A stretch of 64,000 bases of DNA, taken from contig OZ241208.1 of NCBI GenBank assembly GCA_965199665.1, forward strand, positions 1,674,001 to 1,738,000, given 5' to 3'. The notes beneath the pieces were generated by a model. It did not search any database. It was not told the origin of the DNA and saw nothing but the letters and a program-made list of their open reading frames with translations. The DNA is from JAVVHH01 sp965199665. GTDB lineage: Bacteria > Pseudomonadota > Alphaproteobacteria > Acetobacterales > Acetobacteraceae. Both the position numbers and the translations under genes were made by a program. Shown in pieces: positions 1-8,177 of this stretch; within the stretch, counting starts at the first letter, position 1; the number at the start of each line of letters is the position of its first letter.

Positions 1-1560
1 GGCCGGGTCGTCTCCGGCGGATCGACCCTGTCCATGCAGGCCGCCCGCCTGCTCGAGCCGCGCCCGCGCACCCTGCGTAGCAAGCTGATCGAGGCCGCCC
101 GCGCGCTGCAATTGGAGTGGCACTACGGCAAGCGGGGCGTGCTCGGCATCTGGCTCACGCTGGCCCCGTTCGGCGGCAACCTCGAGGGTGTCGAGGCCGG
201 CGCCCGCGCCTGGTTCGGCCGTAGCCCCGCCTTGCTCGACCCGGCGGAGGCGGCACTGCTCGTTGCCCTGCCTCGTCGCCCCGAGGGCCTGCGGCCCGAC
301 CGCCATCCCGCCCGCGCCGAAGCGTTGCGCGACCGCGTGCTCCCCGAGGCCGCCGGCGCGCCCATGCCCACGATGCGTCGGCCTTTCCCCCGTCACGCGG
401 GCCCCGCCCTGGCCGGTCTGCCGCGCGAACCGGTCATGCGCACGACGGTCGACCTGCCATTGCAGGACGGTCTCGAGCGCCTGGTCGCATCCCGCGCGGC
501 CACCCTGCCGGCGGCGGCGACGGTGGCCCTGCTGGTGGCCGACGTCAGGACGCGCGAGGTCCGGGCCGCCGTCTCCGGCACCGGCTCGCTCGACCTGACG
601 CGGGCGGTTCGCTCGCCGGGCTCGGCGCTGAAGCCGTTCCTCTACGCGATGGCTTTCGAGGCCGGCCTGGTCCGGCCGGAGACGCCCTTGGTCGACCTGC
701 CCCGGCATTGGGGCGGCTACGGCCCGGAGAACTATGGCGGCGTCCATGCCGGCACCGTGTCGGCGGCCGAGGCCCTGCGCCGCTCGCTCAACTTGCCCGC
801 GGTCGCGTTGCTCGACCGGGTGGGGCCGCGCGCCTTTGCCGAGTGGCTGCGCGCCCATGGTGCCCGGCCCCGCCTGCCGCCCGGCAGTGACCCGGCCTTG
901 CCGTTGGCACTGGGCGGCGCCGGGCTGACCATGCGCGAGCTGGCCGGGCTCTATGCCGGGCTGGTCGCGCCGGGCGCCGAACCGCTGAGCCTGCGTCCCG
1001 CCCCGTCGCGGGTGGTGCCGCCGCCTACCGAGCCCGCGCGGCTGGTCACGCAGATCCTGACCGCGCCGTTTCCGGACCGCGGCCCCGTCGGCATCGCTTG
1101 GAAGACCGGCACGAGTTGGGGCGGGCGCGACGCCTGGGCGGTCGGCGTCGACTCCCGGCACGTCGTCGCCGTCTGGGTCGGCCGCCCCGACGGCACCGCC
1201 GTGCCCGGGGCCACCGGGCGCGCGACCGCCGTGCCCATCCTGGCCGACGTGTTCGCGACCTTGCCCGCGCACCCGCTGCCGATCCCGCCGCCCCGGCACA
1301 TGGCCGCGCCGGCGGCGGCCACCACCGATCTGCGCCTGCTGTTTCCCCCGCCGGGCGCGGTCCTGGCCGGGGAGGCGCCGGTCACCGTGCGCGTCATGGG
1401 CGGCCGCCGTCCGTTGCGCTTCCTGGTCGACGGCGCCCCGCTCGCCGCCGAGCCCGCCCGCCGCCAGGCCGGCTGGCGCCCATCGGGGCCGGGCTTCTAT
1501 ACCCTCACGGTGCTGGATGCCGACGGCGCCGCCGTCCGCGCGCAGGTGAGGGTGCAATGA
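1..1560 (+). CDS. pbpC: Penicillin-binding protein 1C, 3' part (5' end outside window)
   Basis: The reading frame is already open at base 1, so this is the C-terminal 519 residues of a bifunctional peptidoglycan synthase. The first residues hold the glycosyltransferase motif GGSTLSMQ, so the missing part is the cytoplasmic tail, membrane anchor and start of the GT51 domain. The transpeptidase domain shows the three penicillin-binding motifs in order: SALK (fragment residues 208-211), SLN (262-264) and KTGT (368-371). A C-terminal beta-rich segment after about residue 420 fits the BiPBP_C domain typical of PBP1C rather than PBP1A/1B. The protein should polymerise and crosslink glycan strands in the periplasm. 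Its TGA overlaps the ATG of the next gene, so the two are probably co-translated. In PBP1C operons the neighbour is often an alpha-2-macroglobulin gene; that would lie upstream and cannot be seen. Confidence 0.93.
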   Translation, partial: GRVVSGGSTLSMQAARLLEPRPRTLRSKLIEAARALQLEWHYGKRGVLGIWLTLAPFGGNLEGVEAGARAWFGRSPALLDPAEAALLVALPRRPEGLRPDRHPARAEALRDRVLPEAAGAPMPTMRRPFPRHAGPALAGLPREPVMRTTVDLPLQDGLERLVASRAATLPAAATVALLVADVRTREVRAAVSGTGSLDLTRAVRSPGSALKPFLYAMAFEAGLVRPETPLVDLPRHWGGYGPENYGGVHAGTVSAAEALRRSLNLPAVALLDRVGPRAFAEWLRAHGARPRLPPGSDPALPLALGGAGLTMRELAGLYAGLVAPGAEPLSLRPAPSRVVPPPTEPARLVTQILTAPFPDRGPVGIAWKTGTSWGGRDAWAVGVDSRHVVAVWVGRPDGTAVPGATGRATAVPILADVFATLPAHPLPIPPPRHMAAPAAATTDLRLLFPPPGAVLAGEAPVTVRVMGGRRPLRFLVDGAPLAAEPARRQAGWRPSGPGFYTLTVLDADGAAVRAQVRVQ

Positions 1561-2435
1561 GGCTCGTCGAGACGCCGACCCTGGCCATCGCTTACGAGGA
1601 GCACGGCCCACCCGGTGGCCCGCCCGTCATCCTGCTGCACGGCTTCCCCTACGCGCCCCGCGCTTACGACGCCGTCGCTCCGGCGCTGGCCGGGGAGGGA
1701 TTGCGCGTGGTCGTGCCCTACCTCCGCGGCTACGGCCCGACGCGCTTCCGCTCCCGCGAGACCCCGCGCTCCGGCCAGCAAGCCGCCCTCGGCGCCGACC
1801 TGCGCGACCTCATCGACGCCCTCGCGCTCGATCGGCCCGTGGTGGCCGGCTACGACTGGGGCGGCCGCGCCGCCTGCGTCGTCAGCGCTCTTTGGCCGGA
1901 GCGCGTGCGCGGGCTCGTGACCGTCACCGGATACAACATCCAGAACATCGCGCGCTCCGTCGCCCCGCAGGACGCAGCGAGCGAGCACCGCCTCTGGTAT
2001 CAGTATTACCTGCACACGCCCCGCGGCGTGGCCGGGCTGACGACGGACCGGCGCGGCCTCGCCCGGCTGCTGTGGCGCCAGTGGTCGCCGAGCTGGACCT
2101 TCGACGACGCCACCTTTGAGGCCAGCGCCGCCGCCTTCGACAACCCCGACTTCGTTGACGTCGTGGTGCAATCCTATCGGCACCGCTTCGGCTACGCTCC
2201 GGGAGACCCGGCGCTCGAACCGATCGAAGCCGCCCTGGCCGCCCAGCCGCCCATCACGGTCCCGAGCGTGGTGCTGCACGGCGCCGATGACGGCGTGTCT
2301 CCGCCCGACACCTCCACCGACCTCTCCCGCTTCAGCGGCCCCTGCCGCCGCGAGGTCGTCCCCGGGGCTGGCCACAACCTGCCCCAGGAAGCCCCCGACC
2401 CCTTCACCCGCGCCGTGCGGGAACTCGCGCGCTAG
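1557..2435 (+). CDS. Alpha/beta hydrolase (epoxide hydrolase/haloalkane dehalogenase-like)
   Basis: A 292-residue cytoplasmic alpha/beta-hydrolase. The oxyanion segment HGF is at residues 28-30. The nucleophile elbow reads GYDWGG with Asp100 where esterases have Ser, as in epoxide hydrolases and haloalkane dehalogenases. A later LHGADDG supplies the acid and GAGHNLPQE the catalytic His. An Asp nucleophile implies an alkyl-enzyme ester mechanism, but the substrate is unknown. The ATG at 1557 overlaps the pbpC stop codon (ATGA) and begins exactly at the family's N-terminus; the longer in-frame extension upstream lies inside pbpC and is rejected. A hairpin downstream separates it from the convergent gene. 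Confidence 0.86.
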   Translation: MRLVETPTLAIAYEEHGPPGGPPVILLHGFPYAPRAYDAVAPALAGEGLRVVVPYLRGYGPTRFRSRETPRSGQQAALGADLRDLIDALALDRPVVAGYDWGGRAACVVSALWPERVRGLVTVTGYNIQNIARSVAPQDAASEHRLWYQYYLHTPRGVAGLTTDRRGLARLLWRQWSPSWTFDDATFEASAAAFDNPDFVDVVVQSYRHRFGYAPGDPALEPIEAALAAQPPITVPSVVLHGADDGVSPPDTSTDLSRFSGPCRREVVPGAGHNLPQEAPDPFTRAVRELAR

Positions 2436-2445
2436 AGCAACATCC

Positions 2446-2468
2446 GACCGAGCCGAGTCGGTTCGGTC
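2446..2468. terminator. Hairpin between convergent genes
   Basis: The arms GACCGAGCC and GGTTCGGTC pair (one G-U) around a five-base loop, between the hydrolase (+) and the DUF1203 gene (-). An AAATT run follows on the plus strand. It probably acts as a bidirectional terminator. The surrounding bases (TAGAGCAACATCCGAC) resemble intergenic repeat elements common in Rhodospirillales, so it could also be one copy of such a family. Confidence 0.5.
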
Positions 2469-2505
2469 AAATTGAGTTGCCAGCTTCACAACGCGATAAC
2501 GGGTC

Positions 2506-2967
2506 TCACGCGCGGTCGACCCGCGCCGCGTAGCACCCCGCCGCGGGGTAGTGCAGGTGGATGTAGCGGGCCCGCTCATCCGCGAAATGCCGTTCGATCG
2601 CCGCTTCCAGCACTGCGCCGTCGGCCAGTTCCGTGCGCACGGTCATGCCCTCCGCATCGAACGAGCGCACCGCCAGCACCGAGCGCCGCCGGAGCTGGTC
2701 CGGCACCTCGCCAACGGTGTCGAACCGGGTCTCGCCCGGCCGGACGAACACGGCGTAGCGGCCGCGATAGGGCGACGCCACCGGGTGGTGCTCGTAATTG
2801 ACCAGGATCACCGGGTCGCCCGGCGCGGCATCGGTCAGGCTGACCCGGCACGGCTCCGTCCCGGTCGCGACCTGCCGGACGGCGCCGTGCTGGGCCAGCG
2901 CCGCATCGTCCATGGCGAAAAGGGGTTGGAAGGTCTCGGGCGGCAGGCCTGAAATGCGGAACGACAT
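2506..2967 (-). CDS. DUF1203 family protein
   Basis: A 153-residue protein starting MSFRISGLPPETF, a typical DUF1203 N-terminus. Conserved-looking segments include PVILVNYEHHPVASPYRGRY near residue 75 and a final IHLHYPAAGCYAARVD segment. No signal peptide or membrane segment is visible, and the biochemical role of the family is unknown to me. The start at 2967 is chosen because a GAGGAG Shine-Dalgarno lies eight bases upstream; a start nine codons further out lacks one. The gene stands alone, convergent with the hydrolase and separated by about 85 bp from the next minus-strand gene. Confidence 0.8.
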   Translation of the reverse strand: MSFRISGLPPETFQPLFAMDDAALAQHGAVRQVATGTEPCRVSLTDAAPGDPVILVNYEHHPVASPYRGRYAVFVRPGETRFDTVGEVPDQLRRRSVLAVRSFDAEGMTVRTELADGAVLEAAIERHFADERARYIHLHYPAAGCYAARVDRA

Positions 2968-3051
2968 GGGGCGAACTCCTCGTTGCAGCCGCACCGTGCC
3001 GCCCCGGCGTGCCCGCCGCGCTCCGCTTCTTGCGCCGCTATCCGCCGCTGC

Positions 3052-3867
3052 TCAGGGGAGCCATTTCTGCAACTGGGCCTGCCGCGCACCGCTCTGCTGC
3101 TCGATGGCGAGGAACGCGTTCACCGCCTGCTGTAGCGGACCGTCCTGCGGCATCATGAACGCCAGCGACGAATGGTCGAACGGCTCGTCCGGATGCAGCG
3201 CGCACAGCTCCGGGTGCAGCTTCTGCTGCAACCGGGTCTCCACCGCATCCGTCATCATCACGTCGGCATGCCCGGCGACGATCTCCTCGAAGATGGTCGC
3301 GTTGTTGGGGAACAGGATCAGCTCGGCCTTCTGGATGTTGGCGCGCGCGAACCGCTCGTTGGTGCCGCCCGGGTTGACGATCACCTTGACGCCGGGCTGG
3401 TCGATCTGCGCCAGCGTCGCCAGCCGATCCTTGTCGGCGCAGCGCGCGATCGGCGTCTTGCCGCTGAGCAGCACGGGCGTCGAGAAATAGGCCGTCTTGG
3501 CACGATCCAGCGTGACGGTGATGCCGCCCATCGCCACGTCGAACTTGTGCCCCAGCAGGTCGCCCATCAGCGTGGGCCAGCTCGTCGGCACGATCTCCAG
3601 CGACACGCCGAGCCCCTTCGCCAGCGCCGCCGCCTCGTCCGCATCCAGCCCGGTGATCGTCCCGTCCGCGCCCTTGATGGAGAACGGCCGGTAATCGCCG
3701 GTCAGCCCGACCCGCAGCGTGCCCCGCTGCAGGATCTCGCCGAGGATCGACGGCGGCACGCCCGCTTGTTGCGCCCCCACTTGTTGCGTCCCGACTTGTT
3801 GCCCCCGGGCCGGCACGGCCAGCAGCAGCAGGGCGCAGACGGAGGCACGCAGCAAAATGGGAATCAT
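3052..3867 (-). CDS. pheC: Periplasmic cyclohexadienyl dehydratase-like / family 3 solute-binding protein
   Basis: A 271-residue exported protein of the amino-acid-binding (SBP_bac_3) fold with a cleavable signal peptide ending near residue 22. Several stretches are those I associate with periplasmic cyclohexadienyl dehydratase PheC of Pseudomonas: PTSWPTLM, YFSTPVLLSGKTPI, VNPGGTNERFARAN, MMTDAVETRLQ and LHPELCALHP. PheC converts prephenate to phenylpyruvate and arogenate to phenylalanine. The acidic residue in TDAVETRLQ (Glu210), which I believe corresponds to the PheC catalytic acid, is present. No ABC permease or ATPase adjoins it, which favours an enzyme over a transporter subunit. It is coupled to an amidase: its ATG overlaps that gene's stop. 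An ordinary binding protein remains the alternative. Confidence 0.7.
   Translation of the reverse strand: MIPILLRASVCALLLLAVPARGQQVGTQQVGAQQAGVPPSILGEILQRGTLRVGLTGDYRPFSIKGADGTITGLDADEAAALAKGLGVSLEIVPTSWPTLMGDLLGHKFDVAMGGITVTLDRAKTAYFSTPVLLSGKTPIARCADKDRLATLAQIDQPGVKVIVNPGGTNERFARANIQKAELILFPNNATIFEEIVAGHADVMMTDAVETRLQQKLHPELCALHPDEPFDHSSLAFMMPQDGPLQQAVNAFLAIEQQSGARQAQLQKWLP
3763..3807 (-). repeat. Three 15-bp tandem repeats in the leader of the PheC-like gene
   Basis: Three consecutive imperfect 15-bp units share the core ACTTGTTGCGYCCC. They encode the residues QQVGT-QQVGA-QQAGV just after the signal peptide. The unit is five codons, so copy-number changes keep the frame and would alter only the linker between the cleavage site and the domain. 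Confidence 0.8.
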
Positions 3868-5222
3868 GGGGTGTCCTTCAGCGTGGTTTCGATGGCGGCC
3901 GCCAGCGCGAACAGCCGGGCGTCACCCCCGGTCTCGCCCATCAGCATGAAGCCGCTCGGCGCTTCGCCGGCGCGGTGCATCGGCAGGCTGATGGCGCAAC
4001 GGTCCAGGAAGTTGCCGAGCGACGGGTTGCGTAGCGCCAGGGCGTTGAGCCGGGTGAACTCGGCATCCCGTTCGGCGCCCGGCGCCAGGCTGTCGATCGT
4101 CGGCGGCAGGATCGGCGCTGTCGGCATCGCCACCGCGTCGAACGGGACGGTGGCCGCGTCGAACTCGGCGCACAGCGCCCGCCGCGCCGCCTGCAGCTCC
4201 AGCAGCTCGGCGGCCGTCATGGCCGCGCCACGCTCGATCCGCATGCGCACCCGAGGGTCGTAGCCGTCGCCCGCGCGCGCCAGATGTCCCCGGTGCCACG
4301 CCAGCGCCTCGGCCGCCGCGAAGCCGCCCGTGCCGTTGGCCGCGACGATCTTGGCGAACACGGGGAAGGGCAGGTGGGTGATGCGCACGCCGAGATTGCT
4401 CAGGCGGTTCAGCGCCCGATTGAACGCTTCCGCGATCGCCGGCGCCACGTCGTCCATCACCAGGTTGCCCGGCACCGCCAGCCGCAGACCCCGCAGCTCG
4501 GTCGGCCGGAGCGGCGGTCGCGTCTCACCGGCCAGCACGCCGTCGATCGTCGCGCAGCACGCCACCGTGTTGGCCAGCGGCCCCACGCTGTCCAGCGACG
4601 GCGACAACGGCAGCACGCCGTCCAGCGGCACGCGCCGCGCGGTGGGCTTGTAGCCGACGATGCCGCAGAACGCGGCCGGGATGCGGCACGAGCCGCCGGT
4701 ATCGGTGCCGAGCGCCGCCAACGCCATGCCGTCGGCCACCGACACGGCCGCTCCGGACGAGCTACCGCCCGGCACGTGCCCGGTCTCGCGCGCCCACGGC
4801 CCCTTCGGCGTGCCGAAATGCGGGTTGATGCCGATGCCGGAGAAGGCGAACTCCGTCATGTTGGTCCGTCCGACCGGGATCAGCCCCGCCTGTAGGCAGC
4901 GCGCGATCACCGTGGCGTGCCGCTCCGCCGGCTTGGCTTCGGCCAGCACCTGGCTGCCCGCGGCGGTGCGCTCGCCCGCTACGTCGAACAGGTCCTTGAT
5001 GCTGATCGGGATGCCCGCCAGCGGACCCGGCGCCCGGCCGACCCGGCGCAACCCGTCCATCGCCTCCGCGCTCGCCCGCGCCGCCTCGGCATAGACCCGG
5101 ACGAACACCCGGCCGCCTTCGCCCGCCGGGGCCTCGATCCGCTCGAGGCACGCCTCCACTAACTGGCGCGCCGTGGTCTGGCCGGAGTCGAGCGCTCGCT
5201 GCGCTTGGGCGATGGTCTGCAT
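3864..5222 (-). CDS. Amidase signature family hydrolase
   Basis: A 452-residue amidase with the complete Ser-cisSer-Lys catalytic set: Lys76 in SIKDLFD, the cis-Ser in GGSSSG (152-157) and the nucleophile Ser178 in GTDTGGSCRIP. It would hydrolyse a carboxylic amide, and the specificity cannot be read from sequence. GatA is unlikely because gatC/gatB are not nearby. The start at 5222 (MQTIAQAQRAL) matches the family start; an upstream in-frame extension is Arg/Gly-rich and lacks homology-like features. The stop overlaps the ATG of the PheC-like gene, suggesting one transcript and possibly linked metabolism of an aromatic amino acid derivative, which is inference. Confidence 0.88.
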   Translation of the reverse strand: MQTIAQAQRALDSGQTTARQLVEACLERIEAPAGEGGRVFVRVYAEAARASAEAMDGLRRVGRAPGPLAGIPISIKDLFDVAGERTAAGSQVLAEAKPAERHATVIARCLQAGLIPVGRTNMTEFAFSGIGINPHFGTPKGPWARETGHVPGGSSSGAAVSVADGMALAALGTDTGGSCRIPAAFCGIVGYKPTARRVPLDGVLPLSPSLDSVGPLANTVACCATIDGVLAGETRPPLRPTELRGLRLAVPGNLVMDDVAPAIAEAFNRALNRLSNLGVRITHLPFPVFAKIVAANGTGGFAAAEALAWHRGHLARAGDGYDPRVRMRIERGAAMTAAELLELQAARRALCAEFDAATVPFDAVAMPTAPILPPTIDSLAPGAERDAEFTRLNALALRNPSLGNFLDRCAISLPMHRAGEAPSGFMLMGETGGDARLFALAAAIETTLKDTP

Positions 5223-5302
5223 GGGGCCGACCCTGCCGCCGGGTCGGGCGGAGGGCAAGAGCGGGGTTGGCGCTCCGGCCCCGCGGCCCCATACCGGCGC
5301 GC

Positions 5303-6529
5303 ATGGACGAGGCGCGCATGGACGTGGCGATCGTGGGCGGCGGTCCGGCCGGCCTGATGGCCGCAGAGCGCCTGTCGGCGGCCGGGCGGGCGGTGACGGT
5401 GTTCGACCGCATGCCCTCCGTCGGCCGCAAATTCCTGCTCGCCGGCCGCGGCGGCCTCAACATCACCCATTCCGAGCCGCTGCCCCGCTTCCTGGAGCGC
5501 TACGGCCCCGCCGCGCCCTGGCTCGCCCCGGCCCTGGAAGGCTTCGGCCCCACCGCCCTGCGCGCCTGGTGCGAGTCGCTCGGCGAACCCACCGTGGTCG
5601 GCACCTCCGGCCGCATCTTCCCGGCCTCATGGAAAGCGACTCCGTTACTGCGTGCCTGGCTGCGCCGACTCGCGGCCGCCGGCGTCGCGTTCCGCACCGG
5701 CCATCGCTGGGTCGGCTTCGGACCGGGTGGCGCCTCCCGCTTCGAGACGGTCGACGGCCCGCTCGTCATCCGGCCCCGCGCCACACTGCTCGCCCTGGGC
5801 GGCGCGTCCTGGCCGCGGCTCGGCAGCGACGGCGCCTGGGTGGCGGCGCTCGCCGGTCTGGCCCCGGTCACGCCGTTGCAGGCCAGCAATGTCGGCCTCC
5901 GCTGCTTCTGGTCCGACGGGTTCCGCGCCCGATTCGCCGGGTCGCCGCTGAAGCGGATCGCCGCCCGGATCGGGCCACACAGCGTCCGCGGCGAGGCGGT
6001 GCTGACCGAGAGCGGCCTGGAGGGCGGCGTGGTCTACGCGCTCTCCTGCCCCCTTCGCGACGCCCTGGAAGCCGGTGGCCCCGTCACGCTCGAACTCGAC
6101 CTGCGCCCCGACCTCGACGAGTCCGCGCTGGCCCGGCGCATGGGCGGCCCGGCCGTCTCCCGCGCCAATGCCTGGCGCCGCGCCGGCCTCGCGCCCGCCG
6201 CCGCCGCCCTGTGCCGAGAGACCGGCGGCACCCCCAAGCGCATCGCCCTATCGATCACCGGCCTAGCCCCGATCGAGCGCGCCATCTCCACCGCCGGCGG
6301 TCTGGCCCGCACCGGCCTCGACGACCGCCTCATGCTGCTGACCCGCCCCGGCACCTTCGCCGCCGGCGAGATGCTCGACTGGGACGCCCCAACCGGGGGC
6401 TATCTACTTCAAGCATGCTTTGCGACGGGATTGCGGGCCGCTGGTGGCATCGAGGCCTGGCTCGCCGCCGCCGACCTCAGTGCGCGATCTTGTACAGCCG
6501 CGCGAACCCCGTGTCGCGAACCAGGGTGA
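5303..6529 (+). CDS. HI0933-like FAD-dependent oxidoreductase (TIGR03862-type)
   Basis: A flavoprotein of about 408 residues with an N-terminal dinucleotide-binding motif, IVGGGPAGLMAAERL. The HI0933 superfamily signature RKFLLAGRGGLNITHSE follows near residue 45, and a C-terminal GEMLDWDAPTGGYLLQACFATG motif completes the FAD site. It fits the shorter subgroup called TIGR03862 (PP_4765-like). The substrate is unknown. ATG codons at 5303 and 5318 are both possible and no clear ribosome-binding site decides. The last 16 residues run beyond the usual end of the family and overlap the convergent membrane-protein gene by about 50 bp. A paralogue of the longer BaiN/aminoacetone-oxidase type is encoded at 38044-39216. 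Confidence 0.85.
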   Translation: MDEARMDVAIVGGGPAGLMAAERLSAAGRAVTVFDRMPSVGRKFLLAGRGGLNITHSEPLPRFLERYGPAAPWLAPALEGFGPTALRAWCESLGEPTVVGTSGRIFPASWKATPLLRAWLRRLAAAGVAFRTGHRWVGFGPGGASRFETVDGPLVIRPRATLLALGGASWPRLGSDGAWVAALAGLAPVTPLQASNVGLRCFWSDGFRARFAGSPLKRIAARIGPHSVRGEAVLTESGLEGGVVYALSCPLRDALEAGGPVTLELDLRPDLDESALARRMGGPAVSRANAWRRAGLAPAAAALCRETGGTPKRIALSITGLAPIERAISTAGGLARTGLDDRLMLLTRPGTFAAGEMLDWDAPTGGYLLQACFATGLRAAGGIEAWLAAADLSARSCTAARTPCREPG

Positions 6530-7406
6530 GGCTGCTGGGCGGCACGAACGGGCCGTACTCGTCGGCGATGTCGGCATTGACCACCAGCAAGTAGTCGAAC
6601 CGCCGCCATTCCGCGCTGTAGCGCGCATACAGCGTGTCGGCATCCACGGGGATCACCGGGTCCAGCACGTGCACGTCGTTGAGGATGCCGCCATTGGGCT
6701 CGGAGATCGCGTCCCAGGGCGGCAAGGTCTCGATCGGCTGCTTGCCGCGGCCGCGCCACTCCCGCCAGGCCAGCGTCGGCCCGATCGCCAGCGCCCCCAG
6801 TAGCAGCGCGTAGAACAACAGCCCGAACGGGTGCGCCAGCAGCAGGGCCGCGCTCAGCACCGCCCGCGCGACGATCTGCAGCAGCACCGCCTGCCGCCGC
6901 AGCGCGGGCTCCGCGGCCGCAAACAGCAGCGCCAGCCCCACCCCGATCTGGAAGTTCAGAAACGCGCTGATCAGCGCGCTGCCCCAGGCGAGCAGCCCGA
7001 AGCTCAGCATCCACCAGTGCACCCGCCGGTGCAGCGACCACCAGAACAGCGCGCCCCCAAACGGCGGCAGCACGATCGACAGCGCGATCGAGAGCCGCCC
7101 GGCCACCGTGTAGCCCGCCACCTTGCCGACGCTCAAAGCGATGAGGTCGATGGCGACGTTGGTGAAGGTGTCGAAGCGTACGCGGAAGAACTGCGCCACG
7201 CTCGCCTGCGCGTCCGCGCTGCTCAGCAGCCACATCCGCGCGAGGTGGTTGGGGTAGTCCCCGATGGGCGGCAACGGCGCCACCAGCACCGGGACCAGCA
7301 GCACCAGGCTGCCGAGCAACAGGCCCAGCACGCCGAGCGCGCGCCGGTCCGGGGCGGCGGCGCCCGGCGGGTGCCGGTCGTCCGCGCGGTCGGTCGTCTT
7401 CAGCAT
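6477..7406 (-). CDS. Multi-pass membrane protein of unknown function
   Basis: A 309-residue protein with about six or seven hydrophobic segments between residues 22 and 215, followed by a soluble tail of roughly 90 residues. The motif PPIGDYPNHLARM just after the first segment is one I associate with large membrane proteins resembling GT39/PMT-type glycosyltransferases, which usually have more segments and exceed 450 residues. The abrupt change from membrane segments to WRGRGKQPIETLPPWD suggests a short form or an internal deletion that kept the C-terminal periplasmic domain. It converges on the flavoprotein gene and is separated by 13 bp from the CinA-like gene upstream in the same direction. 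I cannot assign a reaction. Confidence 0.65.
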   Translation of the reverse strand: MLKTTDRADDRHPPGAAAPDRRALGVLGLLLGSLVLLVPVLVAPLPPIGDYPNHLARMWLLSSADAQASVAQFFRVRFDTFTNVAIDLIALSVGKVAGYTVAGRLSIALSIVLPPFGGALFWWSLHRRVHWWMLSFGLLAWGSALISAFLNFQIGVGLALLFAAAEPALRRQAVLLQIVARAVLSAALLLAHPFGLLFYALLLGALAIGPTLAWREWRGRGKQPIETLPPWDAISEPNGGILNDVHVLDPVIPVDADTLYARYSAEWRRFDYLLVVNADIADEYGPFVPPSSLTLVRDTGFARLYKIAH

Positions 7407-7419
7407 CGGGCCTTCCCGT

Positions 7420-8175
7420 TCAAGCCGGCGGTTCGCCCTGGATCGGCGTCTTGCCCATCTGGCGCACCAGCTCAGTCACCTCGGCGATGCACGCCGCGAC
7501 CGCGCCCGCGTCCGGACCCTTGGCCACCAGAGAGACGCCGTTGCCGGTCGAGCGGGAGTACGGGTAGCTGCCGAGGTCGAGCGCCGGGTAGCGCTTCTGG
7601 ATCGCCTCCAGCCCGGCGGCGATCGAGCCCTCCAGCAGCCCGGTCGCGTGCACCGCCCCCGACGTCACCGGGGTGCCGCCTTCCAGCTGCGGCGCCAGCC
7701 AGTTGAACATGGACTGCATGATCCGCGGCACGCCCGCCATGACGTGCACGTTGCCGATGGTGAAGCCCGGCGCCACCGAGACCGCGTTGTCGATCAGCGT
7801 CGCGCCGCGTGGCATGGTGGCCATGCGTTGCCGGGCCGCGTTGAACTCGCCGGGCTTGTAATGCTTCTCCATCCGCGCCCAGGCCGCAGGATGCACCTCC
7901 CACGGCACCCCGAATGCGGCGGACATGCACTCGGAGGTGATGTCGTCATGCGTCGGCCCGATGCCGCCGGTGGTGAACACGTGGTCGAATTTGGCGCGGC
8001 ACTCGTTGACCGTCGCGACGATCGTCTCCGGCACGTCCGGGATCACCCGCACTTCGCGCAGCGGCATCCCGATCTCGCCCAGCCCAGTAGCCAGGAATTT
8101 GATGTTGGCATCCTGCGTGCGGCCCGACAGGACCTCGTTGCCGATGACCAGCAGGCAGGCGGTGGGATTGGGCAT
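7420..8175 (-). CDS. CinA N-terminal / molybdopterin-binding-like domain protein
   Basis: A 251-residue protein made of the MoaB/MogA-like domain found at the N-terminus of CinA. It begins PTACLLVIGNEVLSGRTQDANI and contains FTTGGIGPTHDDIT, the characteristic ligand-binding loop. The C-terminal nicotinamide-nucleotide amidase domain of full CinA is absent, as in the stand-alone competence/damage-inducible-type proteins of Alphaproteobacteria. A role in pyridine-nucleotide salvage is the family expectation but unproven for the single-domain form. The start at 8175 leaves two bases to the upstream GNAT-Nudix stop; an extension into that gene is rejected. It is probably co-transcribed with the GNAT-Nudix and argJ genes. 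Confidence 0.87.
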   Translation of the reverse strand: MPNPTACLLVIGNEVLSGRTQDANIKFLATGLGEIGMPLREVRVIPDVPETIVATVNECRAKFDHVFTTGGIGPTHDDITSECMSAAFGVPWEVHPAAWARMEKHYKPGEFNAARQRMATMPRGATLIDNAVSVAPGFTIGNVHVMAGVPRIMQSMFNWLAPQLEGGTPVTSGAVHATGLLEGSIAAGLEAIQKRYPALDLGSYPYSRSTGNGVSLVAKGPDAGAVAACIAEVTELVRQMGKTPIQGEPPA

Positions 8176-8177
8176 GG

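Noticed and set aside
1098..1556. Upstream extension of the alpha/beta hydrolase
   Set aside because: It lies within pbpC in another frame and has no homology-like features; the ATG at 1557 starts the domain.
7420..7430. Operon link between the membrane protein and the CinA-like gene
   Set aside because: Only a 13-bp gap supports it and their functions do not relate; left as possible co-transcription only.
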